From: Paraglaciecola sp. 20A4
Lineage (GTDB): Bacteria; Pseudomonadota; Gammaproteobacteria; Enterobacterales; Alteromonadaceae
Direction: 5' to 3'
Assembly (NCBI RefSeq): GCF_011378905.1
Contig: NZ_WTPY01000033.1
Span: 1 to 49,628 of the forward strand
Length of the DNA: 49,628 nt
Below are positions 36,239 to 44,287 of this stretch, piece after piece. The translations under genes were made by a program, and so were the position numbers. Numbering within the stretch: the first letter of the stretch is position 1; each line of letters opens with the position of its first letter. Under the pieces are notes generated by a model that worked only from the letters and a program-made list of their open reading frames with translations, did not search any database and had not been told where the DNA came from.

Positions 36239-37570
36239 CTACTTTAAATCGAGCACATAACGCAGTACAAAGACCGCCGCCATAGCGTAGGTAATCCATG
36301 TCACTTCTTTATATCGACCAGTACCAACCATTATGCCCACGTACGTAATAAAACCCAGTGCGATGCCTTCGCTAATACTAAATGTGAGCGGCATGGCCAA
36401 TAAAGCAACCGAAGCAGTGGAAAGAGCGGTGAGATCCTCAAAGTCCAATTGCTTAAATGAGTCCATCATCAATATACCCACCATGATTAATGCTGGTGTC
36501 GTCGCCATAAGCGGGATCACTTTCATCAGTGGCGTGAAGAATAAGGCAAGCAAGAAACACAAGGCGACAAACACACTTGTGAGACCTGTACGTCCGCCTG
36601 AGGAAACACCCGCTGCGGATTCTACGTAAGAAGTGACAGGAGACGTGCCTAGAGCCGCACCTACTACACTTGCTGCTGCGTCTGCGGTCATCGCAGGGCC
36701 AATTTTGGGTAATCTTCCTGCTTTATCTAGCAGATTGGCTCTGCGAGAGACGCCGATTAACGTGCCTATGGTATCGAACATATTGACGAACAATAGAGCA
36801 AAAATAAGATCCCAAGTCGTGGCGAAATTTTCGATGGGGTACATGATGTCCATGGCAAAAAATGTATTGCTCATGCTGTCGGGCATACCGATAAACGAAT
36901 CGGTGTGCTGGGTTAAATAACCGTCACCGACAGGAATAAAGGCACCTATTAAGGTAAGGATCAAAACAGAAATCAGAATTGCGCCCGTGACGCGTTTTAT
37001 GAAAAGTACAATCGTCAGTAGAATTCCAGCCACGGCAAGCATGGTTGCTGGTTCAGACAAATCGCCTATGGTGACAAACGTAGCTGGGTGATCGACCACA
37101 ATACCGGCATTCTTTAAACCAATGAAGGCGATAAATAAACCAATACCACATTGCACGCCAATTTTTAACGCCGCAGGTATGGCATCAGCAATTTTAGTGC
37201 GAACCCCGGTAACCGATAACAGTAAAAACAATATACCGTTCCAAAATACGATACCTAGGGCCGCTTCCCATTGAATATCCCGCGTTAAACAAATGGTGAA
37301 GGCGAAAAAAGCGTTCAAACCCATCCCTGGTGCCATTGCGATAGGATAATTGGTCATAAAGGCCATTAGCAATGTACCAATACACGCAGCTAATGCGGTA
37401 ACCGTGATCAGGCCGACCACAGGCATGCCACCAGCAGATAAAATACTGGGATTTACCACCAAAACATAAGACATTGCCGCGAAGGTCGTTAGGCCTGCAA
37501 TAAATTCGGTTTTAATATTGGTGCCATTGGCTTGCAGTTTAAAGAGCTTTTCGAATATAGCGTTAAACAT
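36239..37570 (-). CDS. AzgA-type purine permease (NCS2 family)
   Basis: A 443-residue inner-membrane proton symporter of the AzgA-like branch, importing adenine, guanine or hypoxanthine. Seen: KTEFIAGLTTFAAMSYVLVVNPSIL at the start, MAPGMGLNAFFAFTIC, GIGLFIAFIGLKNAGIVV, and LFVNMFDTIGTLIGVSRRANLLD with the acidic loop of the family, then ALGTSPVTSYVESAAGVSSGGRTG. About 12-14 helices. The adjacent adenine deaminase and the RutR-like operator before it place it in the purine regulon. The exact base specificity is not decided. Confidence 0.9.
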   Translation of the reverse strand: MFNAIFEKLFKLQANGTNIKTEFIAGLTTFAAMSYVLVVNPSILSAGGMPVVGLITVTALAACIGTLLMAFMTNYPIAMAPGMGLNAFFAFTICLTRDIQWEAALGIVFWNGILFLLLSVTGVRTKIADAIPAALKIGVQCGIGLFIAFIGLKNAGIVVDHPATFVTIGDLSEPATMLAVAGILLTIVLFIKRVTGAILISVLILTLIGAFIPVGDGYLTQHTDSFIGMPDSMSNTFFAMDIMYPIENFATTWDLIFALLFVNMFDTIGTLIGVSRRANLLDKAGRLPKIGPAMTADAAASVVGAALGTSPVTSYVESAAGVSSGGRTGLTSVFVALCFLLALFFTPLMKVIPLMATTPALIMVGILMMDSFKQLDFEDLTALSTASVALLAMPLTFSISEGIALGFITYVGIMVGTGRYKEVTWITYAMAAVFVLRYVLDLK

Positions 37571-37646
37571 AGGGACTTCTCATTGTGGGTTCTCTTTCTA
37601 GCCTGGGCGGGCCGATGATAAAGTGGTTAAAGTAAACCGGTGAAAG

Positions 37647-37670
37647 CAAAAACCTGACCATTTAGTCTAG
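37647..37670. promoter_or_regulatory. RutR-like operator before the purine permease gene
   Basis: CAAAAACCTGACCATTTAGTC contains GACCA-TT-TAGTC, the RutR-type dyad with one mismatch, and shares 13 of 14 bases (37647-37660) with the site before xdhA. It lies about 80 bases before the permease start. Both sites show the same arrangement relative to their minus-strand gene. Confidence 0.65.
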
Positions 37671-37969
37671 CTTTGGTGTGATTTATGCTGAACAATGATA
37701 CACAAAGTGACAGCTGTACGCTTATTGGAACGGTTAAAGACGAATAAAATAATGGCTAATATTGGCTATAGTGACAATAAGTTCGGTTAAAATAGGTTTA
37801 ATAACAAACGTTGTGGCGTTGTTGCCCTTCGATGGTGCGCGTTACGCCTTGAAATAGTGCGAGCTTTTATGGGGTTGGCCATAAGCTATAATACCTCGAT
37901 TCACCTAACAAAGCGTTCAGTGCGTGACAATCGTTACAATGAGTACAATAAGAGGATTTAATAATAAAA
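37671..37969. other. Intergenic region before the adenine deaminase gene
   Basis: Gene-free divergent spacer. A perfect TATAAT at 37887-37892 may be the -10 of the adenine deaminase promoter, although no clear -35 lies 17 bases upstream. AGAGGA precedes the start codon. Confidence 0.4.
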
Positions 37970-38992
37970 ATGCCCGTTCATAATTTATCTACCGCAAATT
38001 TAATCAATTCCCTGCCCAAAGCAGAATTGCATTTACATATTGAGGGTACCCTTGAGCCTGAATTAATGATGGCATTAGCAGCGAAGCACCAAGTGACACT
38101 ACCGTATTCAACTATTGATGATGTGCGCCTTGCCTATAATTTCGATAATTTACAAAGCTTTCTGGATTTATATTACCTCGGTGCGTCAGTGCTGCGTGAT
38201 GAAGATGATTTCTATCGCCTAATGTGGGATTACCTGTGTAAATGTAAAGAAGAGAATGTGGTCCATGTGGAAATGATGTTCGATCCGCAAACCCATACTG
38301 AGCGCGGCATCGATTTTGCGGTATTTATGGCTGGCTTCACCCGTGCCATGGCACAGGCTGAAAAAGAATGGGGACAGTCGAGTTTACTTATTATGTCGTT
38401 TCTACGCCATTTAAGTGAACGCAATGCATTTGACACATTAACCGCTGCGGCGCCGTATTTGCCTATGATCACGGCAGTGGGACTCGATAGCTCAGAATTG
38501 GGTAACCCACCGGAAAAATTCACGCGTGTCTTTGCCAAAGCCAAAGAACTTGGCTTAATGCGGGTGGCCCATGCGGGTGAGGAAGGCCCCCCTGAGTATA
38601 TTTGGAGCGCATTACATGACTTAGACGTACATCGTATCGATCACGGCGTGCGCAGTGTTGAAGATGGGGCATTGATGAAAGAATTGGTCAGCAGACAAAT
38701 GCCGCTGACAGTATGCCCATTGTCGAATATAAAATTATGTGTGTTTGATCACATGAACGAACATAATTTATTGACGTTATTGGAACATGGCCTAATGGTG
38801 ACAGTTAACGCTGACGACCCGAGTTATTTTGGAGGGTACCTTAACGATAACTATCATGCATTAGCGGCACACTTACCAATAAATAAGCAGCACATTAAAA
38901 CACTCGCCAGTAATAGTTTTAAAGCAAGTTTTTTAAGCGAAGAGAAAAAAAGTCACTGGCTAAACCAAATTTCGAATTTTGATGCAGATTGA
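37970..38992 (+). CDS. Adenine deaminase (adenosine-deaminase superfamily, Aah type)
   Basis: A 340-residue zinc hydrolase, probably converting adenine to hypoxanthine. Metal site: ELHLHIEG (HxH), AHAGEEG (His and catalytic Glu), RIDHGVR, and NADDPSYFGGYL (Asp). The pieces LTVCPLSNIKLCVF and ADDPSYFGGY follow the bacterial/fungal adenine deaminase group, whose Pseudomonas member PA0148 acts on adenine, more closely than E. coli Add. It sits beside the permease, so imported adenine would enter the xanthine pathway as hypoxanthine. Annotated elsewhere as 'adenosine deaminase'. Confidence 0.85.
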   Translation: MPVHNLSTANLINSLPKAELHLHIEGTLEPELMMALAAKHQVTLPYSTIDDVRLAYNFDNLQSFLDLYYLGASVLRDEDDFYRLMWDYLCKCKEENVVHVEMMFDPQTHTERGIDFAVFMAGFTRAMAQAEKEWGQSSLLIMSFLRHLSERNAFDTLTAAAPYLPMITAVGLDSSELGNPPEKFTRVFAKAKELGLMRVAHAGEEGPPEYIWSALHDLDVHRIDHGVRSVEDGALMKELVSRQMPLTVCPLSNIKLCVFDHMNEHNLLTLLEHGLMVTVNADDPSYFGGYLNDNYHALAAHLPINKQHIKTLASNSFKASFLSEEKKSHWLNQISNFDAD

Positions 38993-39010
38993 CAAAGCGC
39001 AGAGCCAGCA

Positions 39011-39027
39011 AGCACGGATTCTGTGCA
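39011..39027. promoter_or_regulatory. NtrC-like binding site upstream of the nitrate transporter
   Basis: AGCACGGATTCTGTGCA has the GCAC-N7-GTGC spacing of NtrC sites. It is centred about 130 bases before the start expected from the sigma-54 promoter, a normal enhancer distance. The same pattern occurs before the porin gene. Confidence 0.65.
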
Positions 39028-39122
39028 CCATGCACTATTTTAAACCTTTTTCTTGTACTGATAACTAAGACAATACCTCCATTTATTTAGTAAGTTATTG
39101 AATTTAATTGTTTTTATGTGAT

Positions 39123-39138
39123 TGGCATCATTACTGCA
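39123..39138 (+). promoter_or_regulatory. Sigma-54 promoter of the nitrate transporter gene
   Basis: TGGCATCATTACTGCA: GG-N10-GC spacing with TGGCA and TGCA matching the -24/-12 consensus (TGGCAC...TTGCA). Transcription would begin near 39149 and run through the leader at 39193. The porin promoter has the same TGGCATCA start. Confidence 0.7.
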
Positions 39139-39192
39139 TTTTAAACCTTGTATGCACTTGTGTTGTTAATAATTATAAAACTAAAAACACAC

Positions 39193-39282
39193 ACTTAATC
39201 ATTACAGAAACGTAATTTTTAAGTAAGGCAATGTAGCCCGCAACGACTTTCCGTGTCCTGGAGTCGTTACGGGTTTTTTTTT
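39193..39282 (+). promoter_or_regulatory. Antitermination leader RNA (ANTAR/NasR-NasT type) of the nitrate transporter
   Basis: Three elements. P1: ACTTAA and ATTAC pair with GTAAT and TTAAGT around loop AGAAAC (39193-39224). P2: GGC-AATGTA-GCC (39227-39238), a hexaloop with A at position 1 and G at position 4, the known ANTAR recognition pattern. Terminator: CCCG-C-AACGACT pairs with AGTCGTT-A-CGGG (39237-39273), then T9. The P2 right arm and the terminator left arm share bases 39237-39238, so the two hairpins exclude each other. An ANTAR protein holding P2 would allow read-through; that protein is not in this window. Confidence 0.75.
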
Positions 39283-39309
39283 GAGAAAATTTTCTAATGA
39301 GTAATATAA

Positions 39310-40776
39310 ATGAGCGTTGATAAATTTAATTTACTGTCCTTTACCGGCAAAATGAAAACTCTACATCTATCTTGGATAGCCTTTTTTATTACATTTATGG
39401 TGTGGTTTAACATGGCACCCTTAAAAGGCGCCATCGTCGATGGTGTTGGCCTGACGCTCAGCGAATGGAAAACCTTACTCATTATAAATGTTGCCTTAAC
39501 GATCCCAGCGCGGGTCATTATCGGAGCCTTAACGGATAAGTTCGGTCCGCGTATCGTATATTCTGCTTTAATGGGCATCTGCTCTATTCCGTGTTTTATG
39601 TTTGCCCTCGCTGACAGCTTTACCCAATTAGTCATTGCCAGATTTGCCTTAGGGTGTATCGGCGCTGGATTCGTTGTGGGAATAAGAATGGTAAGTGAAT
39701 GGTTCCCCCCAAAAGAATTAGGCACTGCTGAGGGCGTATATGGTGGCTGGGGTAACTTTGGTTCAGCAGCTGCGGCCTTTACATTACCGACCTTAGCGAT
39801 ATTTTTTGGTGGCGAAGATGGCTGGCGCTATGCAGTCGGCATCACGGGCTTAATGAGCTTATTATTCAGTTTTGTTTATTACAAAAACACCACTGATACC
39901 CCTAAAGGTTCCACTTATTTTCGCCCCAAGAATTTAGGCGGCATGGAAGTCACCAGTGTTGGAGATTTCTATTTATTGTTATTTATGAAAACGCCAATGT
40001 ACTTAGCTCTTGCTTTACTTAACTGGAAGTTGTCTCCCCAAGGTGTATCACTACTAGGTGAAAATGTCGTGCTCATTATCTACCTTGGGTTGGTCGCCTT
40101 ATACGTTTATGACGCTTATGCCACCTACAAAGTGAACAAAGATATCTTTGTCACGCCAGTGCCGGAAGCACATCGCTATTCTTTCAAACAAGTGGCGGTT
40201 TTAAACGTTTTATACTTCGCTACGTTTGGCTCAGAGTTAGCTGTTGTGTCTATGTTACCGGCATTTTTTGCCGAAACGTTTGAATTAAACATGGCAACGG
40301 CTGGTTTACTAGCCGGTATGTATGCGTTTATGAATTTAATGTCTAGGCCTGGCGGTGGGATGATATCAGACCGTTTTGGTCGTCGAAAAACCTTACTTAT
40401 TTTGACTGCAGGTTTAGCGATTGGTTATTTTTGCTTAAGTTTGATTGATTCAAGTTGGCCTATTTGGTTAGCTGTTATTGCGGTCATGGCATGTTCGTTC
40501 TTTGTACAATCAGGGGAAGGGGCTGTCTTTGCTGTAGTACCGTTAATTAAGCGTCGATTGACCGGACAAATAGCTGGCATGACTGGGGCGTATGGTAATG
40601 TAGGTGCCGTTGTTTATCTGACTGTCTATTCACTGGTTGATACTGCGACTTTCTTCACGGTTATCGGATGCACCGCTGTTATCGGTTTTATCGCCCTGTT
40701 CTTTATGAAAGAACCATCGGGTGCCATGACGGAAGTGCGCGAAGATGGTAGTGTTGAATTGATCCACGTTACTTGA
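39310..40776 (+). CDS. NarK/NasA-type nitrate/nitrite MFS transporter
   Basis: A 488-residue inner-membrane transporter of the nitrate/nitrite porter group, importing nitrate for assimilation. Seen: about 12 helices; MFS loops RVIIGALTDKFGPR and SRPGGGMISDRFGRRKT; and the nitrate signature GVYGGWGNFGSAAAAF with the second one in GMTGAYGNVGAVVYL. It is preceded by the sigma-54/NtrC promoter and antiterminator leader, so it is probably expressed under nitrogen limitation when nitrate or nitrite is present. The kinase fusion gene follows after 30 bases. The start ATG 39310 lacks a strong ribosome binding site and overlaps a tiny 7-codon frame starting at 39297. Confidence 0.92.
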   Translation: MSVDKFNLLSFTGKMKTLHLSWIAFFITFMVWFNMAPLKGAIVDGVGLTLSEWKTLLIINVALTIPARVIIGALTDKFGPRIVYSALMGICSIPCFMFALADSFTQLVIARFALGCIGAGFVVGIRMVSEWFPPKELGTAEGVYGGWGNFGSAAAAFTLPTLAIFFGGEDGWRYAVGITGLMSLLFSFVYYKNTTDTPKGSTYFRPKNLGGMEVTSVGDFYLLLFMKTPMYLALALLNWKLSPQGVSLLGENVVLIIYLGLVALYVYDAYATYKVNKDIFVTPVPEAHRYSFKQVAVLNVLYFATFGSELAVVSMLPAFFAETFELNMATAGLLAGMYAFMNLMSRPGGGMISDRFGRRKTLLILTAGLAIGYFCLSLIDSSWPIWLAVIAVMACSFFVQSGEGAVFAVVPLIKRRLTGQIAGMTGAYGNVGAVVYLTVYSLVDTATFFTVIGCTAVIGFIALFFMKEPSGAMTEVREDGSVELIHVT

Positions 40777-40806
40777 GAATCAGTCACTGTTGATGAGTTA
40801 TAATTT

Positions 40807-42519
40807 TTGGAAAAACTAAAATTAACATTCGGTGGTTTTTCCACTCAGGGGGTAAAGGCAGAAAATCAAGATGCCTTTGCCGCCTACTTACCTGAAGACT
40901 CAGATTTAAGTGCAAAGGGCGCAGTCGCCGCCATTGCTGATGGTGTCAGTGTTTGTACGCGTGCCCGAGAAGCCGCTATTACCTGCGTGACTAATTTCAT
41001 TCAAGATTATTACCAAACCCCGCAAACTTGGACCGTTAAACATGCGTCTAGCAAAATACTGCAAGGCCTAAATAGATGGTGTTACGGGCAGCACGATTAT
41101 GAACATGGTGGTCATAGTCAAATGGTCACCACTTTTAGCGGCATGGTGTTTAAGTCGACTTCTGGCTTTATTTTACATTCCGGCGATAGCCGTATTAGCC
41201 GCGTTCAACATAACGATTTTGAGCAACTTACGACGGATCATGTTTCCCGCCAAGGTGGTAAAAATGTGCTCACTCGAGCGGTGGGGATTGAAGCAAATCT
41301 GGACGTAGACTTTCGGACCCTTGAATTAGAGCTCGATGATATTTTTGTGTTTACCTCAGATGGTGTCCATGAGTTTTTGTCGAATAAAGAACTGCTGGTA
41401 TTTATCAAAGATACCAGTGTTAGCTTAGAACAACGGGCAAATAATATTGTTGCTGCGGCGCTCAACGCAGGCAGTGACGATAATGTCACGTGCTTGTTAG
41501 TGCATATCACTGAATTACCCAATGCCAGCTTAGACGAACATTATCGACAGTTGATGCGCTTAGCAATGCCGCCGGCGTTAGAAGTCGGAATGAAGTTAGA
41601 AGGCTACCGAGTGGTCCAAACCTTATTCAACGGCACTCGAAGTAGTTTGTATAAAGTCGTTAATGAGCTGGACGGTAAAACCTATGGGTTAAAGATCCCT
41701 TCACAAAACTTTGTTGATGATCCGATATATTTGAGCGGATTTCTGCGCGAAGAGTGGGTAGGGCAACATATTAAGCATCACAATGTGATGAGAATATTTA
41801 AACGTCCTGATAATGCTAAATTCATGTACCACATATGCGAATTCATTGACGGGCAAACATTGCGTCAGTGGATGGTAGACAATCCTTTACCTTCCATAGA
41901 GCAAGTTAGGGGAATTATTCGGCCATTGGTTGACGCCTTACGGGTATTGCAGCGAAAAGATATGGTGCACCGTGATGTAAAACCTGAAAATGTTATGGTG
42001 GATCACAATGGCGAAGTAAAACTTATCGATTTTGGTACTGTTTTGGTTAATGCGCTAGTTGAAACCAACTCTTTGCCACAAGAGAATATCGCGTTAGGTT
42101 CAGTGCATTATATCGCGCCAGAGTATTTACTTACCCAGCGTAGTGACCATAAATGTGACATGTTTTCTGTGGCGGTAGTGGTGTATGAAATGCTGACTGG
42201 GCACTTGCCGTTTAAACCGTTTCGTTATCAAGACTATATTCCCAACGCATATCATGAATGGGAGTATCAGGCGGTTACCAAATTTAGAACTGATTTACCA
42301 TTATGGATCGATTTGACCTTAAAGAAAGCGTTGCAGCCCAATCCAATCAATCGTTATCAGGCATTCTCAGAATTTATGATGGATTTATCTCAACCTAATC
42401 AACGATTATTGTCGGCTATGCAAAAACAACCGTTAATACAACGTAACCCGCTATTGGTTTACCAGGGGATTTGCGTCATACAACTAGGCATTATTCTGTT
42501 TATGATATGGAAAGGGTAA
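40807..42519 (+). CDS. PP2C phosphatase - Ser/Thr protein kinase fusion
   Basis: A 570-residue two-domain signalling protein. Residues 1-240 are a PP2C phosphatase (ENQDAFAA, IADGVSVCTRA, GDSRISRV, SDGVHEFLS, SDDNVTCLLV, with the metal-binding Asp residues). Residues 265-525 are a Hanks-type kinase (lysine in YGLKIP, HRDVKPENVMV near residue 390, IDFGTV as the DFG motif, SVHYIAPEYL). A single C-terminal helix (about 548-567) anchors it in the inner membrane. Fusions of this kind are found beside nitrate transporters in several proteobacteria; the target is not known. TTG 40807 is the only plausible start, since an in-frame stop lies 6 bases earlier and the PP2C domain begins at once. Confidence 0.88.
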   Translation: MEKLKLTFGGFSTQGVKAENQDAFAAYLPEDSDLSAKGAVAAIADGVSVCTRAREAAITCVTNFIQDYYQTPQTWTVKHASSKILQGLNRWCYGQHDYEHGGHSQMVTTFSGMVFKSTSGFILHSGDSRISRVQHNDFEQLTTDHVSRQGGKNVLTRAVGIEANLDVDFRTLELELDDIFVFTSDGVHEFLSNKELLVFIKDTSVSLEQRANNIVAAALNAGSDDNVTCLLVHITELPNASLDEHYRQLMRLAMPPALEVGMKLEGYRVVQTLFNGTRSSLYKVVNELDGKTYGLKIPSQNFVDDPIYLSGFLREEWVGQHIKHHNVMRIFKRPDNAKFMYHICEFIDGQTLRQWMVDNPLPSIEQVRGIIRPLVDALRVLQRKDMVHRDVKPENVMVDHNGEVKLIDFGTVLVNALVETNSLPQENIALGSVHYIAPEYLLTQRSDHKCDMFSVAVVVYEMLTGHLPFKPFRYQDYIPNAYHEWEYQAVTKFRTDLPLWIDLTLKKALQPNPINRYQAFSEFMMDLSQPNQRLLSAMQKQPLIQRNPLLVYQGICVIQLGIILFMIWKG

Positions 42520-42548
42520 ATAAGACCATTCCAATAATAAATTGATAG

Positions 42549-42565
42549 AGCACAAACCAAGTGCA
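42549..42565. promoter_or_regulatory. NtrC-like binding site upstream of the porin gene
   Basis: AGCACAAACCAAGTGCA shows GCAC-N7-GTGC, matching the site at 39011-39027. Weaker related elements follow (TGCAC-N6-GGT from 42570, and AGCAC-C-GTGCT at 42586-42596). The centre is about 120 bases before the expected sigma-54 start. Confidence 0.65.
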
Positions 42566-42648
42566 TATGTGCACGTTATCGGTTGAGCACCGTGCTTGAA
42601 TCAAAAGATATAAAACTTAAGCTATTGAAATATATAAATAAATAAAAA

Positions 42649-42664
42649 TGGCATCACAGATGCA
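42649..42664 (+). promoter_or_regulatory. Sigma-54 promoter of the porin gene
   Basis: TGGCATCACAGATGCA with GG-N10-GC spacing. Its TGGCATCA and TGCAT parts equal those of the nitrate transporter promoter, and it precedes the leader at 42775. Confidence 0.7.
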
Positions 42665-42774
42665 TAGAAGAACTTGTAACAAACACGGTTGACGGCGTCA
42701 TCTTTCAAAAAGTGAATTGATGCGTCAAAAAAATAAGAAAGGCGTTAACGCCTACGTGTGTGTTCAGACAGATA

Positions 42775-42859
42775 TGTAAATCTTGCCATGAGGCATATTT
42801 ACAGCGAGGCAATGTAGCCCACAACTATTCAATTTTTGGATAGTTGTGGGTTTTTTTTT
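42775..42859 (+). promoter_or_regulatory. Antitermination leader RNA (ANTAR/NasR-NasT type) of the porin gene
   Basis: P1: TGTAAAT and TGCC pair with GGCA and ATTTACA around ATGA (42775-42803). P2: GGC-AATGTA-GCC (42808-42819), identical to P2 of the transporter leader including the A1/G4 hexaloop. Terminator: CCCACAACTATTC / GGATAGTTGTGGG (42818-42850, one G-U pair) then T9. P2 and the terminator share bases 42818-42819. The 14-base AGGCAATGTAGCCC is conserved between leaders although P1 and the terminator stems differ in sequence. This is what selection on structure plus a fixed protein-binding loop would leave. Confidence 0.75.
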
Positions 42860-42943
42860 GGAAAAAATAGCCACGATAAAATCCCCATCAGCCCAAAGAG
42901 TTGGGCTGAGCAAAACATATTCTAACTGACCAAAGGAAAAAAC

Positions 42944-44170
42944 ATGGGCGCACACACGAAACTAAATCATAAAAATAAATCAAAATTAGCCCTAATGGTG
43001 GGTCTGTTATGTGCCGGTGCGAGTATCGGTCAAGTCCAAGCCGAACAAAGTATTACTCAAGCGCTGAAAGACGGAACTGCCGCAGTCGATTTGCGTTTGC
43101 GTTATGAGAATGTTGAGCAAGATACTAACGATGCCAATGCCTTAACGCTGCGCACGTTGCTAGGCTATACCACCGGCAGCTTTAAAGGTTTTTCAGCCAA
43201 AATTGAAGTGGAAGATACGCGCATTGTATTAGGTGAGGGAGATTATACTGTTGGGCCAAGCGGTTATAACGTGGGGCAATATTCTGTTATCGCGGATCCC
43301 GAACATACTGAGTTAGATCAGGGCTATGTACAATATCAAAACGAGAATTTGACAGCGAGATTTGGCCGGCAGGTGATCGCGATGGACAGCCACCGATTTG
43401 TCGGGCACGTTGGGTGGCGCCAAGATCGACAAACCTTCGATGGGGTTAGCGTTAAATACGCACCAAGTAAAGCGCTCACCTTAAATTATGCCTATCTTAC
43501 ACAGCGTAATCGTATTTTCGGCGAAGACGCCGATCTTGATAGTAAAGATCATCTTATCAACGCATCTTACAAAACATCGGTTGGTACGTTTGTGGGATAC
43601 AGCTATTTACTGGAAGTGGATAATGAAACGGATAATTCGCTTGATACCTATGGCGTAAGTTTCAGTGGTAGCAGCAAACTTGCAGACACGACAATATTGT
43701 ACGGTGCTGAATATGCCACCCAAAGTAGTGAAACGGCTACCACTGACTTTGATGCGGATTATTTAATGCTTGAAGCAGGTGTCAAGCTTTCCGCTGTGAC
43801 AGTAAAACTCGGTTATGAGTCGTTGGGTTCAGATGATGGGCAGTATGGTTTTTCCACCCCTCTAGCTACCTTGCACAAATTTAACGGTTGGGCTGACATG
43901 TTCCTCAATACACCTGCTCAGGGCCTTGTGGATGTAAACGTAACCTTAGCAGGAAAATTAGCCGGCGGCGGATGGAGCGTGGTGTACCATGACTTTAGTG
44001 CCGATAAAGATAGTGATGTTATTGATGATTTAGGCAATGAAATCGACCTTAGTTATGTGCGTAAATTTAGTGGAGGTTATGCCACGGGCATTAAATACGC
44101 GGCCTATTCAGGAGATAGCGGTTTACAAGATACCGACAAGTTTTGGTTGTGGGGCAGTGCGTCTTTTTAA
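42944..44170 (+). CDS. Alginate-export-type outer-membrane porin
   Basis: A 408-residue outer-membrane barrel with a signal peptide (basic start, then LALMVGLLCAGASIGQVQA, cleavage before EQSI). The mature part AVDLRLRYENVEQDTNDANALTLRTLLGY and LTARFGRQVIAMDSHRFVGHVGWRQDRQTFDGV follow the Alginate_exp porin family, and the chain ends in an aromatic residue (WGSASF). Since its regulation copies that of the nitrate transporter, it probably lets nitrate or nitrite cross the outer membrane, not alginate. Ribosome binding site AAAGGAAAA before ATG. Confidence 0.8.
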   Translation: MGAHTKLNHKNKSKLALMVGLLCAGASIGQVQAEQSITQALKDGTAAVDLRLRYENVEQDTNDANALTLRTLLGYTTGSFKGFSAKIEVEDTRIVLGEGDYTVGPSGYNVGQYSVIADPEHTELDQGYVQYQNENLTARFGRQVIAMDSHRFVGHVGWRQDRQTFDGVSVKYAPSKALTLNYAYLTQRNRIFGEDADLDSKDHLINASYKTSVGTFVGYSYLLEVDNETDNSLDTYGVSFSGSSKLADTTILYGAEYATQSSETATTDFDADYLMLEAGVKLSAVTVKLGYESLGSDDGQYGFSTPLATLHKFNGWADMFLNTPAQGLVDVNVTLAGKLAGGGWSVVYHDFSADKDSDVIDDLGNEIDLSYVRKFSGGYATGIKYAAYSGDSGLQDTDKFWLWGSASF

Positions 44171-44287
44171 TAATAGTAAAAGGTTGTGAATAGTGATTAG
44201 GATACGGCCGATATGATAGCCGGTTGTTGTACCTGATATAGCGCTATTAAAAGTTGAGGCTTAGAAAATACATAATAAAACTAAATT

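Noticed and set aside
39237-39282. Terminator before the nitrate transporter as the end of the adenine deaminase transcript only
   Set aside because: The same P2-plus-terminator arrangement occurs before the porin gene, downstream of a sigma-54 promoter, so it belongs to the leader of the following gene.
39294-39725. Minus-strand frame of 143 codons over the nitrate transporter
   Set aside because: Shadow of the transporter gene; no ribosome binding site or recognisable domain.
42741-42752. GGCGTTAACGCC palindrome as a separate operator
   Set aside because: It lies in the transcribed leader between promoter and P1 and is too short to assign; it may simply be part of the leader RNA.
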